The translations under genes were made by a program, and so were the position numbers. A stretch of DNA of 64,000 nucleotides, taken from positions 1-64,000 of the forward strand of contig WPDH01000128.1 of assembly GCA_019137255.1 (NCBI GenBank). The letters are read 5' to 3'. Numbering within the stretch: the stretch's first letter is position 1; each line of letters opens with the position of its first letter. This DNA is from Corinectria fuckeliana (lineage: Eukaryota > Ascomycota > Sordariomycetes > Hypocreales > Nectriaceae). Under the pieces are notes generated by a model that worked only from the letters and a program-made list of their open reading frames with translations, was not told the DNA's origin and did not search any database. Below are positions 20,409 through 31,864 of the stretch, in pieces.

Positions 20409-22527
20409 GGTGGTTGAGGGTGGAAGCGCGGAGGGGGGAATCGTACTCGTAGTCGAAGCTCCGGTTCGAGGGAGAGGAACAAGCACACAGGATAAGAAAA
20501 AGGGTCGCGCGGAAGATCACGAGGGGGGGGGGGGGGGGGGGGGGNNGGGGGGGGGGGGGGCTGACCAGGATCCTCGTGATGGCTTGGATCAACAGAGATA
20601 GAGCTTGGCCTCGGGAGCACTGAACGGCCACACAAAAGTTTTGGCTGCAGAAGCTAGGGAGCCGGGGATTTCCCGCGGATAGCAGATCAAGGGTCCTGGG
20701 GAATCGTGGGGGCCACTGGGTTGACGTCATTGGGCTAGGCCAGTGAGGCGGGAGTTTGGAGGGATTGCGGACGCTAGAGCTCCAGCAGTCTGGAATCTAA
20801 TTTGTCGGGCTATCTATTTGATCACCGTTGCAGCTGTACTACTACTAGTAGTATGTAGACTATGTATGTACCTACTTCGTACGGCGGCAGTCTCTACATG
20901 TGTAACTGGATATTGAGATGTATGTGGTGTAGACGACTTGGAGAGGGAGTAATTAATACCAAACGTGGCCATGGTGGATGCACAGTCGAGTCTTGTGCGC
21001 CTCTACGAAGCTGAAATGCATGTTTCCGGCGTTGGTGCCACCATCTGCGTTGGGTTTATATTGCAGCTGCGGAAAGCCGGTGTAGGCCATCCGGGTGTTG
21101 GTTGCACATGCCGGAGATTGAAGTCGGGATCGGCTCGCTGCGAGACGCGCCATTCCCGCAACTCTCTTCGGCCATACAGAAGGTGGAAATCCTGCCGCCT
21201 GTGATGTAGCTTCGCAGCTTCCGAAGATAGCTTGAGCTGAGGTAGTTATCATCTTGGGGTATTATGCATGGTCCTGCGACTTGTGAGTGGCCTTTGCAGT
21301 GGCGAAGCCCCTTGGTCGCCTCAAAGTTTAAGGCTTGTTACACTAGCCGAGCGCCTGTATTCGGAGTATTCAAACTGAGGCTGGCACCCAGCCCAATGAT
21401 GACAAATGCTAGGGTTTGATTCGCCGCCAGGGTTCATGCTAAACAACTATGTAATGCAGCTCTTGGCTTCATCCTCCACTAGACTAGATGGATTACAGAG
21501 AAAGTCTCTGTCCACTTCCAGGTGCTAGAGAGGTTTTGCTTTCGCCAACCTGTTGCATCTGGGGTATAGACAAAGAACGTCGGAGTATGGGTCCATGTAT
21601 GGTGTCAGCATCACGCTCACAGTGGATGAGACAGCGCCATGGATGTTTCGTCTAGCGTCCGACGTCTAGTCATTCGCTTCTCTCCACCGCTAAGTTATGG
21701 CATTGAACGTCGTCCGCCTGTCTAGACGTCCCTCCATCTATTTTCAAAGCGCATTTTAGGAGGCCACCCTAATCGTGCACGCACCGTTGCGTCTCGCCAA
21801 CATGCCTTTGATACAAGCCGCAGCTCTAGGCGATCGGGCGTGCGGGCGCTGCATCCAATGATGAGGCGGTCTTGACCGAAGGTGAGAACCCTGAGGGCCA
21901 CCCTCCACCCAGTAGCACGCCGGGCGCGACGACCTTGAGCAGGATGAATCCACTAACGTTGTCCACTAAGTAGTACCTAGGTACCTATCCCCGAGTGCGA
22001 GTCTTTAGGTTGCTTGGATTGCCTGGCCTGTGATTGACTGAAAGAGGCAATCCCACACTGCCGCCTGGTTCCTGCTTTACATCACCGCCACCCTTCCTCA
22101 GCGTCGTCTAGCTTTGTCCTTCTTTTCTTTTTGTCACAAGCCTTCCAGTCTCGTCAAACCTCTCGCATCTTCCGTGTTTCTCCAAGAAGACGTCGACTAA
22201 GAGCTAGCTTGAAGTATTGCCATTTCCGGGAACGTTTGCATCCTGGTTCTAGCCGACGCCCCATTCGCCCCAACAGCCCACGAAACTACACTACTCCGTC
22301 CGCCGACTGGGCTCCGCTACAACAGAGCGAGCGACTCCAACCCACGTCACCAAGTATTTTCCTGCTTCGCCGTCCCCAACGTCATTCTCATCGTCGACCC
22401 CAGGATCAATCTCAGACTCCGCCTAATCCTCAGCCTCAGCCTCGCCCTTAGCCGTACATGCTGCAACTGTCGCCAACTGCTAATTAGGACACACATCCTC
22501 TTCGGAGGTGGAGGAGCGGTTACAGCC
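20409..22527. other. 2.1-kb divergent intergenic region (NUC1 / zinc transporter)
   Basis: It contains the NUC1 leader with a poly-G run and assembly gap (20523-20560), and probably the zinc-transporter promoter and 5' UTR (CT-rich from about 22080). A 99-codon ATG frame on the minus strand at 20953-21252 has no recognisable similarity and was left uncalled. Nothing else was seen. Confidence 0.45.
20523..20560. repeat. poly-G run with two undetermined bases
   Basis: 22 G, then NN at 20545-20546, then 14 G. This is a mononucleotide tract that the assembly could not close; its real length is unknown. It lies about 115 nt upstream of the NUC1 start. Confidence 0.95.
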
Positions 22528-24369
22528 ATGGCCCTGTCGATGAGGGACCTCGACAATGACACTCGTGGATGGATTATGTGCATTGTCAGCGGAATTGGTG
22601 TGTTGATGCTGCAATTTTTGATTTTCTTGGCGTGCCATCCCTCTCCGTCCTGAATATCGTACCGTGCTGACACTGTAAATCTTTCCAGCCTGTGTTGTCG
22701 GTTCTTCCGTCATCTGCGTCGATCTCATCGTACGCTTGTTCCCTGGGAAGCGAAACTTTCGAATACAGGATAGCAATGCCTTCCTTGCCTGTTCCCTGAG
22801 TCTGAGCTTTGGCGTCATGGTACTACTGTTGCTCCCTGACGATCCCAAGCATTTGCTAACGTCTGCCTATAGCTCTTCTCTGCGCTGTATAGTATGCTTC
22901 CTGAGTCGAGGGAATACCTCAAAGGCGCCGACTGGCCCGGTCAAGCTGCCGGACTCCTTATGATGTCCTGCTTTGTTGCCGGCTTCATTGGAATACAGGC
23001 CGTTTCGCGGCTGTTGCACCAGCATATGCCTACTCATGTAGTCGACTGCGACCACACCCATGATGAAGCCGCGGGCAAGGACGCCTTGTCCGATCAACAG
23101 AGTCGCAAGCAGTCCCGTGCAAGTCGTTCCCGTCGCCGAATGTCCCACGCCCTCCCATCACACCACGCAGTGGATAAGTCAATGGCGAGTCTAGGAAATG
23201 GTCACGCCCATGGTATCGCGTCAGAAACCACTCCCCTGCTAGGCTCGGAGCACAACGGCCAACCTAAGGCGCTTCGGCGACATGCTTCAGCCCGCAGTGA
23301 CCGGATGGCCCAGCAATCCATCAGTCCTGCCGTGGTAAACCGAAGCCGCGCAACGACAGCCAACTCAAACCCCGAACGAAGATCATCCATGTTTCAGGTT
23401 CAGAAACGCGTAATGTCATTTGTTCAGGATACAAAATGCAACTGCGATGAATCTGGCTCATGCTATGGATATACAGACCCTTGTGGTCAAGAGTGCTTCA
23501 AACATCTGAACAATCGCTCTGTGCATCCTTCTCGACAGCAGACAGTCCTGCGAACCACGACTGGGGCCATGCTCCCCATTTCTAGTCCCGCCTCACAAAG
23601 CGGTCTTCGCTATGAGCACCCTCATGAGCATGACCATGACCATGGCCATGACCATGATCATGATCATGATCACAACGATCATATTGAGTATCACGACCAC
23701 GACCACGACCACGACAACAACCGTTGTGAAGCTGTTAGCCCAACCTTCCGCACCAGCCGAGCTACTTCACGGGAGCCCATGGACCCTATGTGCGAGGAAG
23801 AGGAGGAGGGGGAGGAGCAAGACGGGTCTTGCTCGTCCATGGAGGACGGGGAAGATATCGAGGCACAGCACCACCACCACGTTCCCACCAACGCGTTCCT
23901 CTCCATTGGCCTTCAAACTTCCATTGCTATTGCTCTACACAAATTTCCAGAGGGGTTCATCACCTACGCTACCAACCATGCGAACCCAACCCTCGGTTTC
24001 AATGTCTTCATGGCGTTGTTTGTCCACAATATTACGGAAGGCTTCGCCTTGTGTCTCCCTCTATATATGGCCCTCGGCTCCCGCTGGCGCGCAATAGCCT
24101 GGTCCGCGCTTCTTGGCGGCCTGTCCCAGCCGTTTGGCGCTGGCATCGCGGCTGTGTGGTTCAAGCTCGCCAGCCGCACACACATGGCGCCCAATGCTGT
24201 CGCATATGCCTGTTTGTTCGCCATCACTGCGGGTATCATGGTCAGCGTTGCTCTGCAGCTCTTTGTCGAGAGCCTGAGCCTGAATCACAACCGCAACCTC
24301 TGTATTTTCTTTGGTTTCCTCGGCATGGTGCTACTGGGAGTGAGCAACGCCCTAGTTGGGTCTCATTAA
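22528..24369 (+). CDS. ZRT3: ZIP-family zinc transporter (Zrt3-like)
   Basis: Membrane transporter of 565 aa, exons 22528-22597, 22689-22819 and 22873-24369. Introns have GT-AG ends and join as SGI-ACVVGSSVICVDL and LSFGVM-LFSALYSMLPES, rebuilding membrane helices 1 and 2. A long hydrophilic loop of about 270 residues follows helix 3; it is Ser-rich and carries a His/Asp cluster (HDHDHGHDHDHD type, about residues 314-346), a likely metal-binding loop. The C-terminal half has the ZIP core with ALHKFPEG in one helix and FVHNITEGFAL in the next, which form the metal site, then three further helices. Architecture fits Zrt3, which exports zinc from the vacuole in yeast. Location here is inferred. 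Confidence 0.88.
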
Positions 24370-24845
24370 TACATCAGCTTCTCAGCTCATAGCTGCTGTC
24401 CTTAATTGGTAGTCATTCCTGTTCGACATTGGGCGACTTATCGGAGTTGGTTCTATTTGGGCTCTTTTCTTGTATGGGGTTTGGTAACAATGGAATTCTA
24501 GTATAGGAGGTTTCAGGGCGTGCTTGTTGGTTGACTTTGTATATACTACGCTACGCGTCGACTCACGCGAAAGGAACGGTTGCATTGGCAGTTAAGGGCC
24601 ATAGACGGGGGGAGGGGGACGTCACAAACTGGGTAGCAGTGAAAATCAATATTCGCTTTTATTTCTCTGTCCCCTGAAGCTAGTCTCGCTAGCTGCCTTT
24701 TTGTTTTCATAAATACGTTTTCAATGTTGGGAGCATCATTATCGAGTGAAATCGACTGTGGCCACGAGGCCGGGGGTATCTATATAACATTGTGAGGGCC
24801 CAAGCATGGACGCCAATTTTTTCATGCGTCATGTGTATCGTATTA
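24370..24845. other. convergent 3' flanks of the zinc transporter and TFIIIA genes
   Basis: This 476-nt stretch has AT-rich patches around 24640-24730. No gene or repeat was recognised. Confidence 0.5.
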
Positions 24846-26424
24846 TCAAACACCCAAAGCAGGGTCAATCATTAGATCCTGCTCCTGTGAGTTGCGGGCC
24901 AGAAGGAGAATGTTGGCTTCGTCTTCTGGCCACTCGTCGTGGGCTGGACCGTAGTTCATCTGAGCAGCAAATATTTCCTCCTGCTGCGTGTCCTCGGGCC
25001 ATGCGTTGGGGGCTGCGTAGGCGTCGACGCCAAAAGGGGGCTGCTCCGTGTCGAGCTGCGTCTGGGAGAGGAAGAGGGCGGGATCGGCCTCGGCGTTGCT
25101 GTCTGGACAGTGGTGGAGTTGGAGATGGACGTCGAGATCGTGATAGCGGATGAAGGCCTCGTTGCAGCGAGGGCACGAGATGTTTTGCTTGGCGAGGTTG
25201 CTTGCACCAGAGATCTCGTCAATCAGGTCGAGCTTGGAGGTCTGCGTCTTGGAGAGCTTAGGGCGCTCCTGGCCAAGGTGCTTGTAGCGAATGTGGTCCT
25301 CGAGACGGACCTTGGTGCTGAATTTGTCGCCGCAGCCCTGGTCGTCGGTCCAGCCGACCAAGCCTGCGCCCGCCAGGTCGACCTGTCCGCAGACAAAGCG
25401 GAAGCCCTCGTGGGCGGTGCGGATATGCGCAGTGAGGTTCGACTTCTTGGTAAACTTCTTGATGCAGTCGGCGTGGGGACACGCGAAGGTCTTTCGATCT
25501 TCGACGGTCTTGCCCGAGTGGTGCATCTCGACGTGCTGCTCGAGTTCCCATCGAGCGGCAGACTTGAAGTCACAGAACATGCAGTTCTGGTGCTCTTGGC
25601 GAACGTGGGTCTGCAGCAGCATTTCGGTCGTGAACCCCACGCGCTGCTCCGTCCCGTCCGGCATCCTCTTCAAGCCGCACTCGCCGCACCAGAACTTGGC
25701 TTCGCCGTGTTCTCGCTCCCGATGTCGCTTCAAGGCTGGTTTCGAGTCGAATGCCGCGTCGCAGCCGTCATCCGGGCACTGGTGAGCTCGCAGGCCTTGA
25801 TGGTCCTTCCGGCCATGTTTGTTTAGGGTTTCCTTCTTGCGAAAGCTCTGGCCGCAATCCTTGCATCGGAACCTTTCCTCTCCCTCGTGGACGGCCTGGT
25901 GACGCTTGAGCCTGGTGCCGGTAACGAAGCTCTTCCCACAGCCTTCCTTGGGGCAAACGTGTTTGCGTTCCAGGGTGTGGACTGCTTTGACGTGTTGTTT
26001 CAGATGCTTGTCCTCAATGTAGTCTTTGTCGCAGCCATCATATGTACACTTGAAAGGTCGAGAGTTGGTGTGAGAGTTGAGGTGGTCCCTGAGTCGAGCG
26101 GGGCGGTTGAAGGTCTTGGGACAGCCGGGCCAGGTGCAAGCCAGGGTTTTGAGATCCGAGGGGAATTTTGGTCTGGGAGTCGTGGCGCCGGTGTTTGTGG
26201 TCATGGGGGAGTCGGCTTCGGACATGGACCCAGGGGTCTGAGCAGTCGTAACATCGTCGTCGGGGTCGTCAATGTCTAGGTCCGGACGGTTAGCAGAAGT
26301 AGACAGACGACGTAGACGTGGCTGAGGGTTGGGGAAACGAACACAAATCATCGAAGTCGGCAATCTGATGCCTTTTGGCTGGAGGCGTTCCGGGCGCCAA
26401 TCCGACAGCGCCGCGTTTACTCAT
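24846..26424 (-). CDS. transcription factor IIIA, nine C2H2 zinc fingers
   Basis: TFIIIA binds the internal control region of 5S rRNA genes and recruits TFIIIC/TFIIIB for RNA polymerase III. Exons on the minus strand are 26424-26343 and 26275-24846, giving 503 aa. The intron (67 nt) uses a less usual donor GTTCGT and ends CCTAG; it is the only nearby choice that keeps frame, joining FDDL-Y-IDDPDDD. Nine C2H2 fingers run from CTWPGCPKTFNRPARLRDHLNSH to CPRCNEAFIRYHDLDVHLQLHH. The linker between fingers 8 and 9 is enlarged and Lys/Ser-rich, and the C-terminal 90 residues are acidic. The start MSKRGAVGLAPGTPPAKRHQ has a basic patch. It is divergent from RPB6, 384 bp away. Confidence 0.9.
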
Positions 26425-26808
26425 GATGCTCTCATGCCTTGGGCAAGTCGCAAGCTGGTGTTGAAAGCTGGTGTTGAAAGGGTGGTAGTCGGTTGAATTG
26501 GTTGGTAGGCCTATCTGGAGGCGGCAGAATCGGTGACATTTTAAAAGCGGTGTCTTTGAAAATTTATGGTGGTTGACGATCCGCATTTCGGCAGGGGGCA
26601 GGAGCGCCACCATCCGGCTGCCACATGACGGACCAAGCCTAGCAGCGGGTGCCGGAATATCCTCGGAGGAACCCGGTTTTGTCCCCGTCGCCTTTCGCTT
26701 TTTTTGCGAGGCTGAACAAAGGCGCTTCGAGGATTGTCTACACATTCACTTGTCACGACAGCCCTTCTCCGCAACAACTTACTCTCGCTTTTCTGAGCAT
26801 TGTCCATC
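26425..26808. promoter_or_regulatory. divergent promoter between TFIIIA and RPB6
   Basis: These 384 bp between two start codons serve two RNA-polymerase-machinery genes. No motif was identified with certainty. A 14-base direct repeat, GCTGGTGTTGAAAG, is at 26455-26480. Confidence 0.5.
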
Positions 26809-27469
26809 ATGTCTGACTTTGGCGACGATGATGTCGGCGGCGGGGGCGGGTAAGTGATTATAGCGGCCTTGCTTCAGTCCCCCCCCCCATTGAACACCCT
26901 TTTCGTCTAACGCGTTCCTGGCAGCGACGAGCCCATGTACGAAGAGGAAGACGGCAACGAATTCTACGATCCAGAGGTCCTCGAGGACGAGGATGGCAAC
27001 CAACAGAATGGAGACGACGATCATGTTGTCGTCTCAGGCGATCCCTCCGCCGCGGCGAACGCGCTCAAGGGCGGCGACAAGCTCCTGAAGGACAAGAAGA
27101 TTCCCGAAAGCGAACGGACCACGACCCCATACATGACCAAGTACGAGAGGGCGCGCATCCTGGGCACCCGTGCTCTACAGATCAGGTTCGTCTGGGTCTC
27201 GCCACGGATGTTGCGACGTAGAGACGTGCTAATAGGGACGTAGCATGAATGCGCCAGTGCTGGTGGACCTCGAGGGCGAGACGGATCCTCTTCAAATCGC
27301 CATCAAGGAGATGCGAGAGAAGAAGATTCCCTTGATTGTCCGACGATACCTCCCGGATGGCTAGTAAGTTGAACCGCTGCACATGATGAAGGCATGCCGA
27401 GTACCACGGGCCTCAACTAACGCGCAACACAGCTATGAGGACTGGACGTGTGAGGAGCTGCTGCAGTGA
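26809..27469 (+). CDS. RPB6: RNA polymerases I, II and III common subunit ABC2 (Rpb6)
   Basis: Small shared core subunit of all three nuclear RNA polymerases, 152 aa. Exons are 26809-26849, 26925-27185, 27244-27363 and 27433-27469; each join was checked for frame. The N-terminal half is acidic and Gly-rich. The conserved half reads TTPYMTKYERARILGTRALQI, then SMNAPVLVDLEGETDPLQIA, then MREKKIPLIVRRYLPDG and the ending YYEDWTCEELLQ, all typical of Rpb6/RPO26. Four exons in 660 nt makes it the most intron-dense gene of the window. The donors of introns 1 and 3 are GTAAGT; that of intron 2 is GTTCGT, as in the adjoining TFIIIA gene. Confidence 0.96.
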
Positions 27470-29181
27470 AGGGGAAGAAGATATGAGACGACGAACAGAC
27501 TGATTGGATTCAAGGCGCATATACCCTCCACTTTTGCCTTAGACGAAAATCAAGCTGAGTCGGTTCATTTTCTCTTCCTCTCCACGTGTGGACCTGAGCG
27601 ATTGTATCCCACATCCAAGGTCGTGTATGATGCATGAGCGTGGCGTTTGTAATATTGGGTGTACATTGGAACTAGACAAAAGAAAAAAGGAAGCATTGTT
27701 TGGGTTACGTGCTCTTGCTCCATGTGCTGTCTTTGTCAGCCAAGCGAGGTCTGCTTTTGGATGAAGGCCAAAACGAGGTCTCGTGGCCAGCATCGTGTAA
27801 GGCGACAATGGGATGCAAACGTGGCCGGGAGGGTCTGCAAGGTGTCACCGCTAAGCGAAGGGGCTGTGAAGACGACGATGGTGTTGGGCAAACGCAATGT
27901 TGAGTCACAGGGCCTATGAATATAGGAGGGTTATTCGCACATGGCAATGTCGGGTTTGACCCTCCAGCTGTGTTGCAGTCAGAGGCTCGAGCAGACACAA
28001 CGGAACAATAGTTCGGAGACAAACAAGACACCCGGATTCTCCGTACCGAGATGTGGAACCCGCAGCAGCCGGATGCTTCATCACGAGATCTAAGTTTGAA
28101 CGACACGTCACATCCTCAGTGATAAACATGCGGAGCAAAGCACGAACCTGTGATGTCAGTTAATCACGACTCAGTGACGGAGTGTCTGAACATGATACAG
28201 ATCGGCGTGGAACCGGCGTGGAACCGGCGCGGAACCTGACGTTGAGGGCTCCGCACTGTCCACGGTGGAATGAGACATGACGGCATCTCACGGACCGGGC
28301 AAAGGGGCGACCCGACGTCATCTGCTGCTTGCCGGGGAAGATGGGCGAGGTGATTGATTGATAACACGATGGAGAGAGGTGGACGGAGTTTTGAAGGGGA
28401 ATAGCGGTGATACAGAGATATGTGCAGAGAGATGGTACGATAATACTTCGTACGTTGGGTAGATATCACCGTCGACAACCGAATGCATGCAGGGACCAGA
28501 TGCATGCATAATTAACGCTCCTTGCGGGTGTTGGTTAAGTATGTGGCTGGTGGCTGTATGTACATACAGCGGACGACACGACTGAGCCAACCACAGGTCC
28601 AGCCACCGACCTTTTCGTTGGCAGCAGGTTGGGAAAAGGTCGCAGGCGTTCCCATTCGCAGAGCCGCCCTCGTATTCTTCCGCTGGTGGAGATGGGCGCT
28701 CGGGCCGTGGGCGGGGGGGAATGAATGTGAGACGGGCTGGTTGACTGGTTGGCGGGTTGATTGATTGATTCATTGCCCCTTGTTGACATGCCATTTGCCC
28801 AACGCCCGGGGCGCCATGACATCACCCCGAAGATCCATTCACTATCCGTCCCGCAAAGCAGAGTTTGCCCAGCCCGTACGTAGGGAGGGATTCTGGGGGC
28901 TCCGTCATACGAGGGAGGTTGTTTGCTGCAGCGTTGGTTATTTAAGAGGTTGGCGGGTTGCATCGCACATTTCGCAGGTGGTTGGGATATCCGTCGCCAC
29001 TACTGATAAACGGTCAAAGAAAGCGCCCTATTCAAACTACAAATTCCATCAACCACACCTCCCTCTCCAGCCCGTGTCAAGAATTCAGCCAATTCCTCTC
29101 CCATCTCAGACAACCCAAGCCTTTCCTTTGCACAAGACACCTTTCCCTTTCCAGCCCGTCCCACGCTTCAACCCGGCCACC
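27470..29181. other. 1.7-kb intergenic region
   Basis: It holds the 3' flank of RPB6 and the promoter and leader of the secreted-protein gene. Three copies of an 11-bp unit CGGCGTGGAAC (the last one changed) stand in tandem at 28204-28236. Short frames here have no support. Confidence 0.45.
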
Positions 29182-29712
29182 ATGAAGTTTTCCGTCGCCA
29201 TCGCTGCCGTCGTCTCCGTCATGTCGGCTTCCGCCTTTCCCGTGCACAAGCGCGAAGTCGGAGGTGTAAGTCCAACCTGCCCTTTTATTTTATTTTCATC
29301 TTAAAAAAAGACACAACTCGTCCTAACATTGTCCCAGGTCCTCATGTGCACCGGCGTCAACGCCACGGGCACCTGCCACTACGACGTCTACGAGCTGGAC
29401 AAGTGCCACCAGCTCCCGGAGCCCTTTTTCCTCAACATCAACACCTTTGCGCCCGACGGCGAGGACTTTTCCTGCTACCCGCGCGTCACGGGCTGCGACG
29501 ACATCTGCCGCAGCCCCACGGGGTGCACCTTTGGCGCCGTGGACTTCAACTACGAGCACAAGTACGACCTGGGCGCCATCAAGTGGGACAAGCTGTTCAA
29601 GAGCTTCGACTGCTCGTCCAAGAAGTCTTCCAGCAACAGCACGAGCACGAGCACGAGCTCCAGCTCCAGCTCCAGCTCCAGAAGAAGCAACACCAGGAGG
29701 ATCGCGTATTGA
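29182..29712 (+). CDS. small secreted eight-cysteine protein
   Basis: 152-aa secreted protein, exons 29182-29265 and 29338-29712. A signal peptide (MKFSVAIAAVVSVMSASA) is followed by FPVHKR, a likely Kex2-type cleavage site, so the mature form probably begins EVGG. The mature part has eight cysteines (LMC, GTC, DKC, FSC, TGC, DIC, TGC, FDC), enough for four disulfides, and then a Ser/Thr run and an Arg-rich end. No membrane segment and no GPI signal. I do not recognise a named family. Size, secretion and cysteine pattern make it a candidate extracellular or effector-like protein, but that is inference. The intron (72 nt) starts GTAAGT and ends CCCAG, phase 0. Confidence 0.8.
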
Positions 29713-30316
29713 AAGCGTGTCCGTCCCTTGCATATGCAATACGAAAAGGGAAAGAGTCGAAACCCTACCTGATAGATCGGGGAAACTACGAAAACGAGGG
29801 TTTTTATGATGTGTGACTTGAACGTCTTAATAATGCGGAGTTTGGGGAACGGGGTCTGTTGCCCTATTTAGGACAACCTGGAAATGGGTCGGGGAGTTTT
29901 GAGTTTGGCGTATATGGGGGATACGAGCCTATGAAAGCATCTGCGAGGCACGACAAGGAACCAAATCAAAGTGCTGTTAATTAATACCGGCGGGAGGTCG
30001 AACTGGCACCGGAAGGACAGGAAGGAAAGGAAATATCTCGGCGTTGCGGCGATGTGGGGAACCCCGGTAGCTTTCCCCTCCTTGGTTACCCCCCCGCGCC
30101 TCCACCTGTGACGATATAGGTCGCTTCGTCGAGTATCTATATCATACCTGCTAGTCGTCGACCTACTTAGCCATCCCTTCAAACAAGTCCCAAGACCGAT
30201 TGAGTGATTCTCCTTGCCTCTTGTCCTTCGCCTTCATCCGTCGTACTCATCATCATCAACCGTTGACTGATCTTCTCCCTCTTCCTTCCTCCCAACAAAC
30301 AGCCGCCACCACCATC
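29713..30316. promoter_or_regulatory. intergenic: 3' flank of the secreted-protein gene and promoter of the formylglutathione hydrolase
   Basis: This 604-nt stretch becomes CT-rich from 30200 toward the start codon at 30317. Nothing else was recognised. Confidence 0.4.
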
Positions 30317-31319
30317 ATGGCGTCCACCTTCACCACCAACGCCACCATCACCAGCTTCGGCGGCCGCTTCCTCAAGCTCACCCACCAGTCCGCCTCCACC
30401 GGAACCCCCATGAACCTCACCCTCTACCTGCCGCCCTCGGCCTCGGCCGCCGCCCCGGCCCCGCTCCTCATCTACCTCTCCGGCCTCACGTGCACCCCGG
30501 ACAACGTCACCGACAAGGGCTTCCTGCACGCCCACGCCGCGCCGCTCGGGCTCGCCCTGCTGTACCCGGACACGTCGCCGCGCGGGCTCGACCTGCCCGG
30601 CGAGCACGACAGCTGGGACTTCGGCAGCGCCGCCAGCTTCTACCTCGACGCCACCCGCGCGCCCTGGAGCGGGAGCTACCGCATGGAGTCGTACCTCACC
30701 AAGGAGCTGCCCGGCCTGGTCTTCGGCGCCTTCAAGGAGCTCGACCCCGCCCGCGTGTCCATCTCCGGCCACTCCATGGGCGGCCACGGCGCCCTGACGC
30801 TGTACCTCAAGAACCCCGGCCTGTACAAGAGCGTCAGCGCCTTTGCGCCCATCTCCAACCCCGTCAACTGCCCCTGGGGCGAGAAGGCCTTCTCGGGGTA
30901 CCTGGGCGAGGACCGGGAGCAGTGGAAGAAGCACGATGCCACCGAGCTGGTCAAGGGCTGGAAAGGCCCCCTGAACGCCCTGATCGATGTCGTGAGTTCT
31001 ACGCCATCCGTTCTTCGGGGAACGGGAACGAGAACCAGGGGAGATTGCTAACTCGACTGGCTAGGGAACTGCCGACAACTTCTACAAGCAGGGCCAACTC
31101 CTGCCCGAGAACCTCGAAAAGGCTGCCAAGGAGGCCGGCGTTGGTGCTCTCGAGGTCAACTACCGAGAGGTACGTTCAACCATGTCTCGCAGACTGCCCA
31201 TAACTGGCGCATCATGCTAACATGCACAATCACAGAACTACGATCATTCCTACTTTTTCATCTCCACCTTCGGCGCCGACCACGTCAAGCACGCCGCCAA
31301 GGCCCTGGGCCTCCTTTGA
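30317..31319 (+). CDS. S-formylglutathione hydrolase
   Basis: Cytosolic esterase that hydrolyses S-formylglutathione to glutathione and formate, the last step of glutathione-dependent formaldehyde detoxification. Exons 30317-30991, 31065-31169 and 31236-31319 give 287 aa, the usual length. The alpha/beta-hydrolase nucleophile is in SGHSMGGHGAL, the family's LIYLSGLTCTPDN oxyanion segment is present, and PDTSPRGLDLPGEHDSWDFGSAASFYLDAT is nearly family consensus. The catalytic His lies in the last exon (YDHSYFFISTFGADHVKHAA). Intron joins are phase 0 at LIDV-GTADNFY and YRE-NYDHS. GC3 is very high, which leaves long open frames on the other strand; these are not genes. Confidence 0.96.
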
Positions 31320-31864
31320 CTATCTGCAGAGCCACATCTGTAGGCAACTGCACGTATCAAGGCTTCCGTTTGAGACCATCATCGGAGGCTTCGCTGCACC
31401 GATGTGCATGGCATGTATTTGAAGTTACGAGTAGGGATCTGAAGCTTTGGGGGGTAACGTCCCTTGAAAAGAAAGTCGTCAAGCTGGGGTATATTTGTCT
31501 GAGGCAGGGCGCACATCGTAGTCCCTGATCTGTCCCCAAGGAATCCAAAACAATGATGAAAGATGAACTTTAAGAATGCCCCGAGGCCTGCGTCCCATTT
31601 CGCTCATCCATGACATGCCCATCAAACCTCTTAGAACCCATAAATTTGCTCCCCTTGTATCCCCATGAATCTGACAACGCCGCCCAGATAAGTAATAGCT
31701 AGGAGTGATGACAGGTGTGACCATGCATACCCATAGGTTGAAGATTAGAAGATAAGTGGCCATCCAATTCCCGCACATGTAAATGCTGCCCGACAATAAC
31801 GCATCTCTCTCTCTCTCTCTGCCTCCTCTTCTATTCACCTCTCCCTCAGCTTTGTTCTTGCCGC
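31320..31864. other. convergent 3' flanks of formylglutathione hydrolase and AFI1
   Basis: 545 nt; a short CT-microsatellite is at 31806-31821. No gene was recognised. Confidence 0.5.

Noticed and set aside
19392..20417. 341-codon plus-strand open frame across NUC1
   Set aside because: It is the mirror of a GC3-rich gene; composition is Gly/Val/Glu-rich with no domain. NUC1 on the other strand has clear catalytic motifs.
24939..25826. 295-codon plus-strand frame across TFIIIA
   Set aside because: Shadow of the zinc-finger gene caused by codon bias; no recognisable features.
30179..30934. 251-codon minus-strand frame across formylglutathione hydrolase
   Set aside because: Again a codon-bias shadow, Gly/Val/Glu/Arg-rich and without start context or splice logic.
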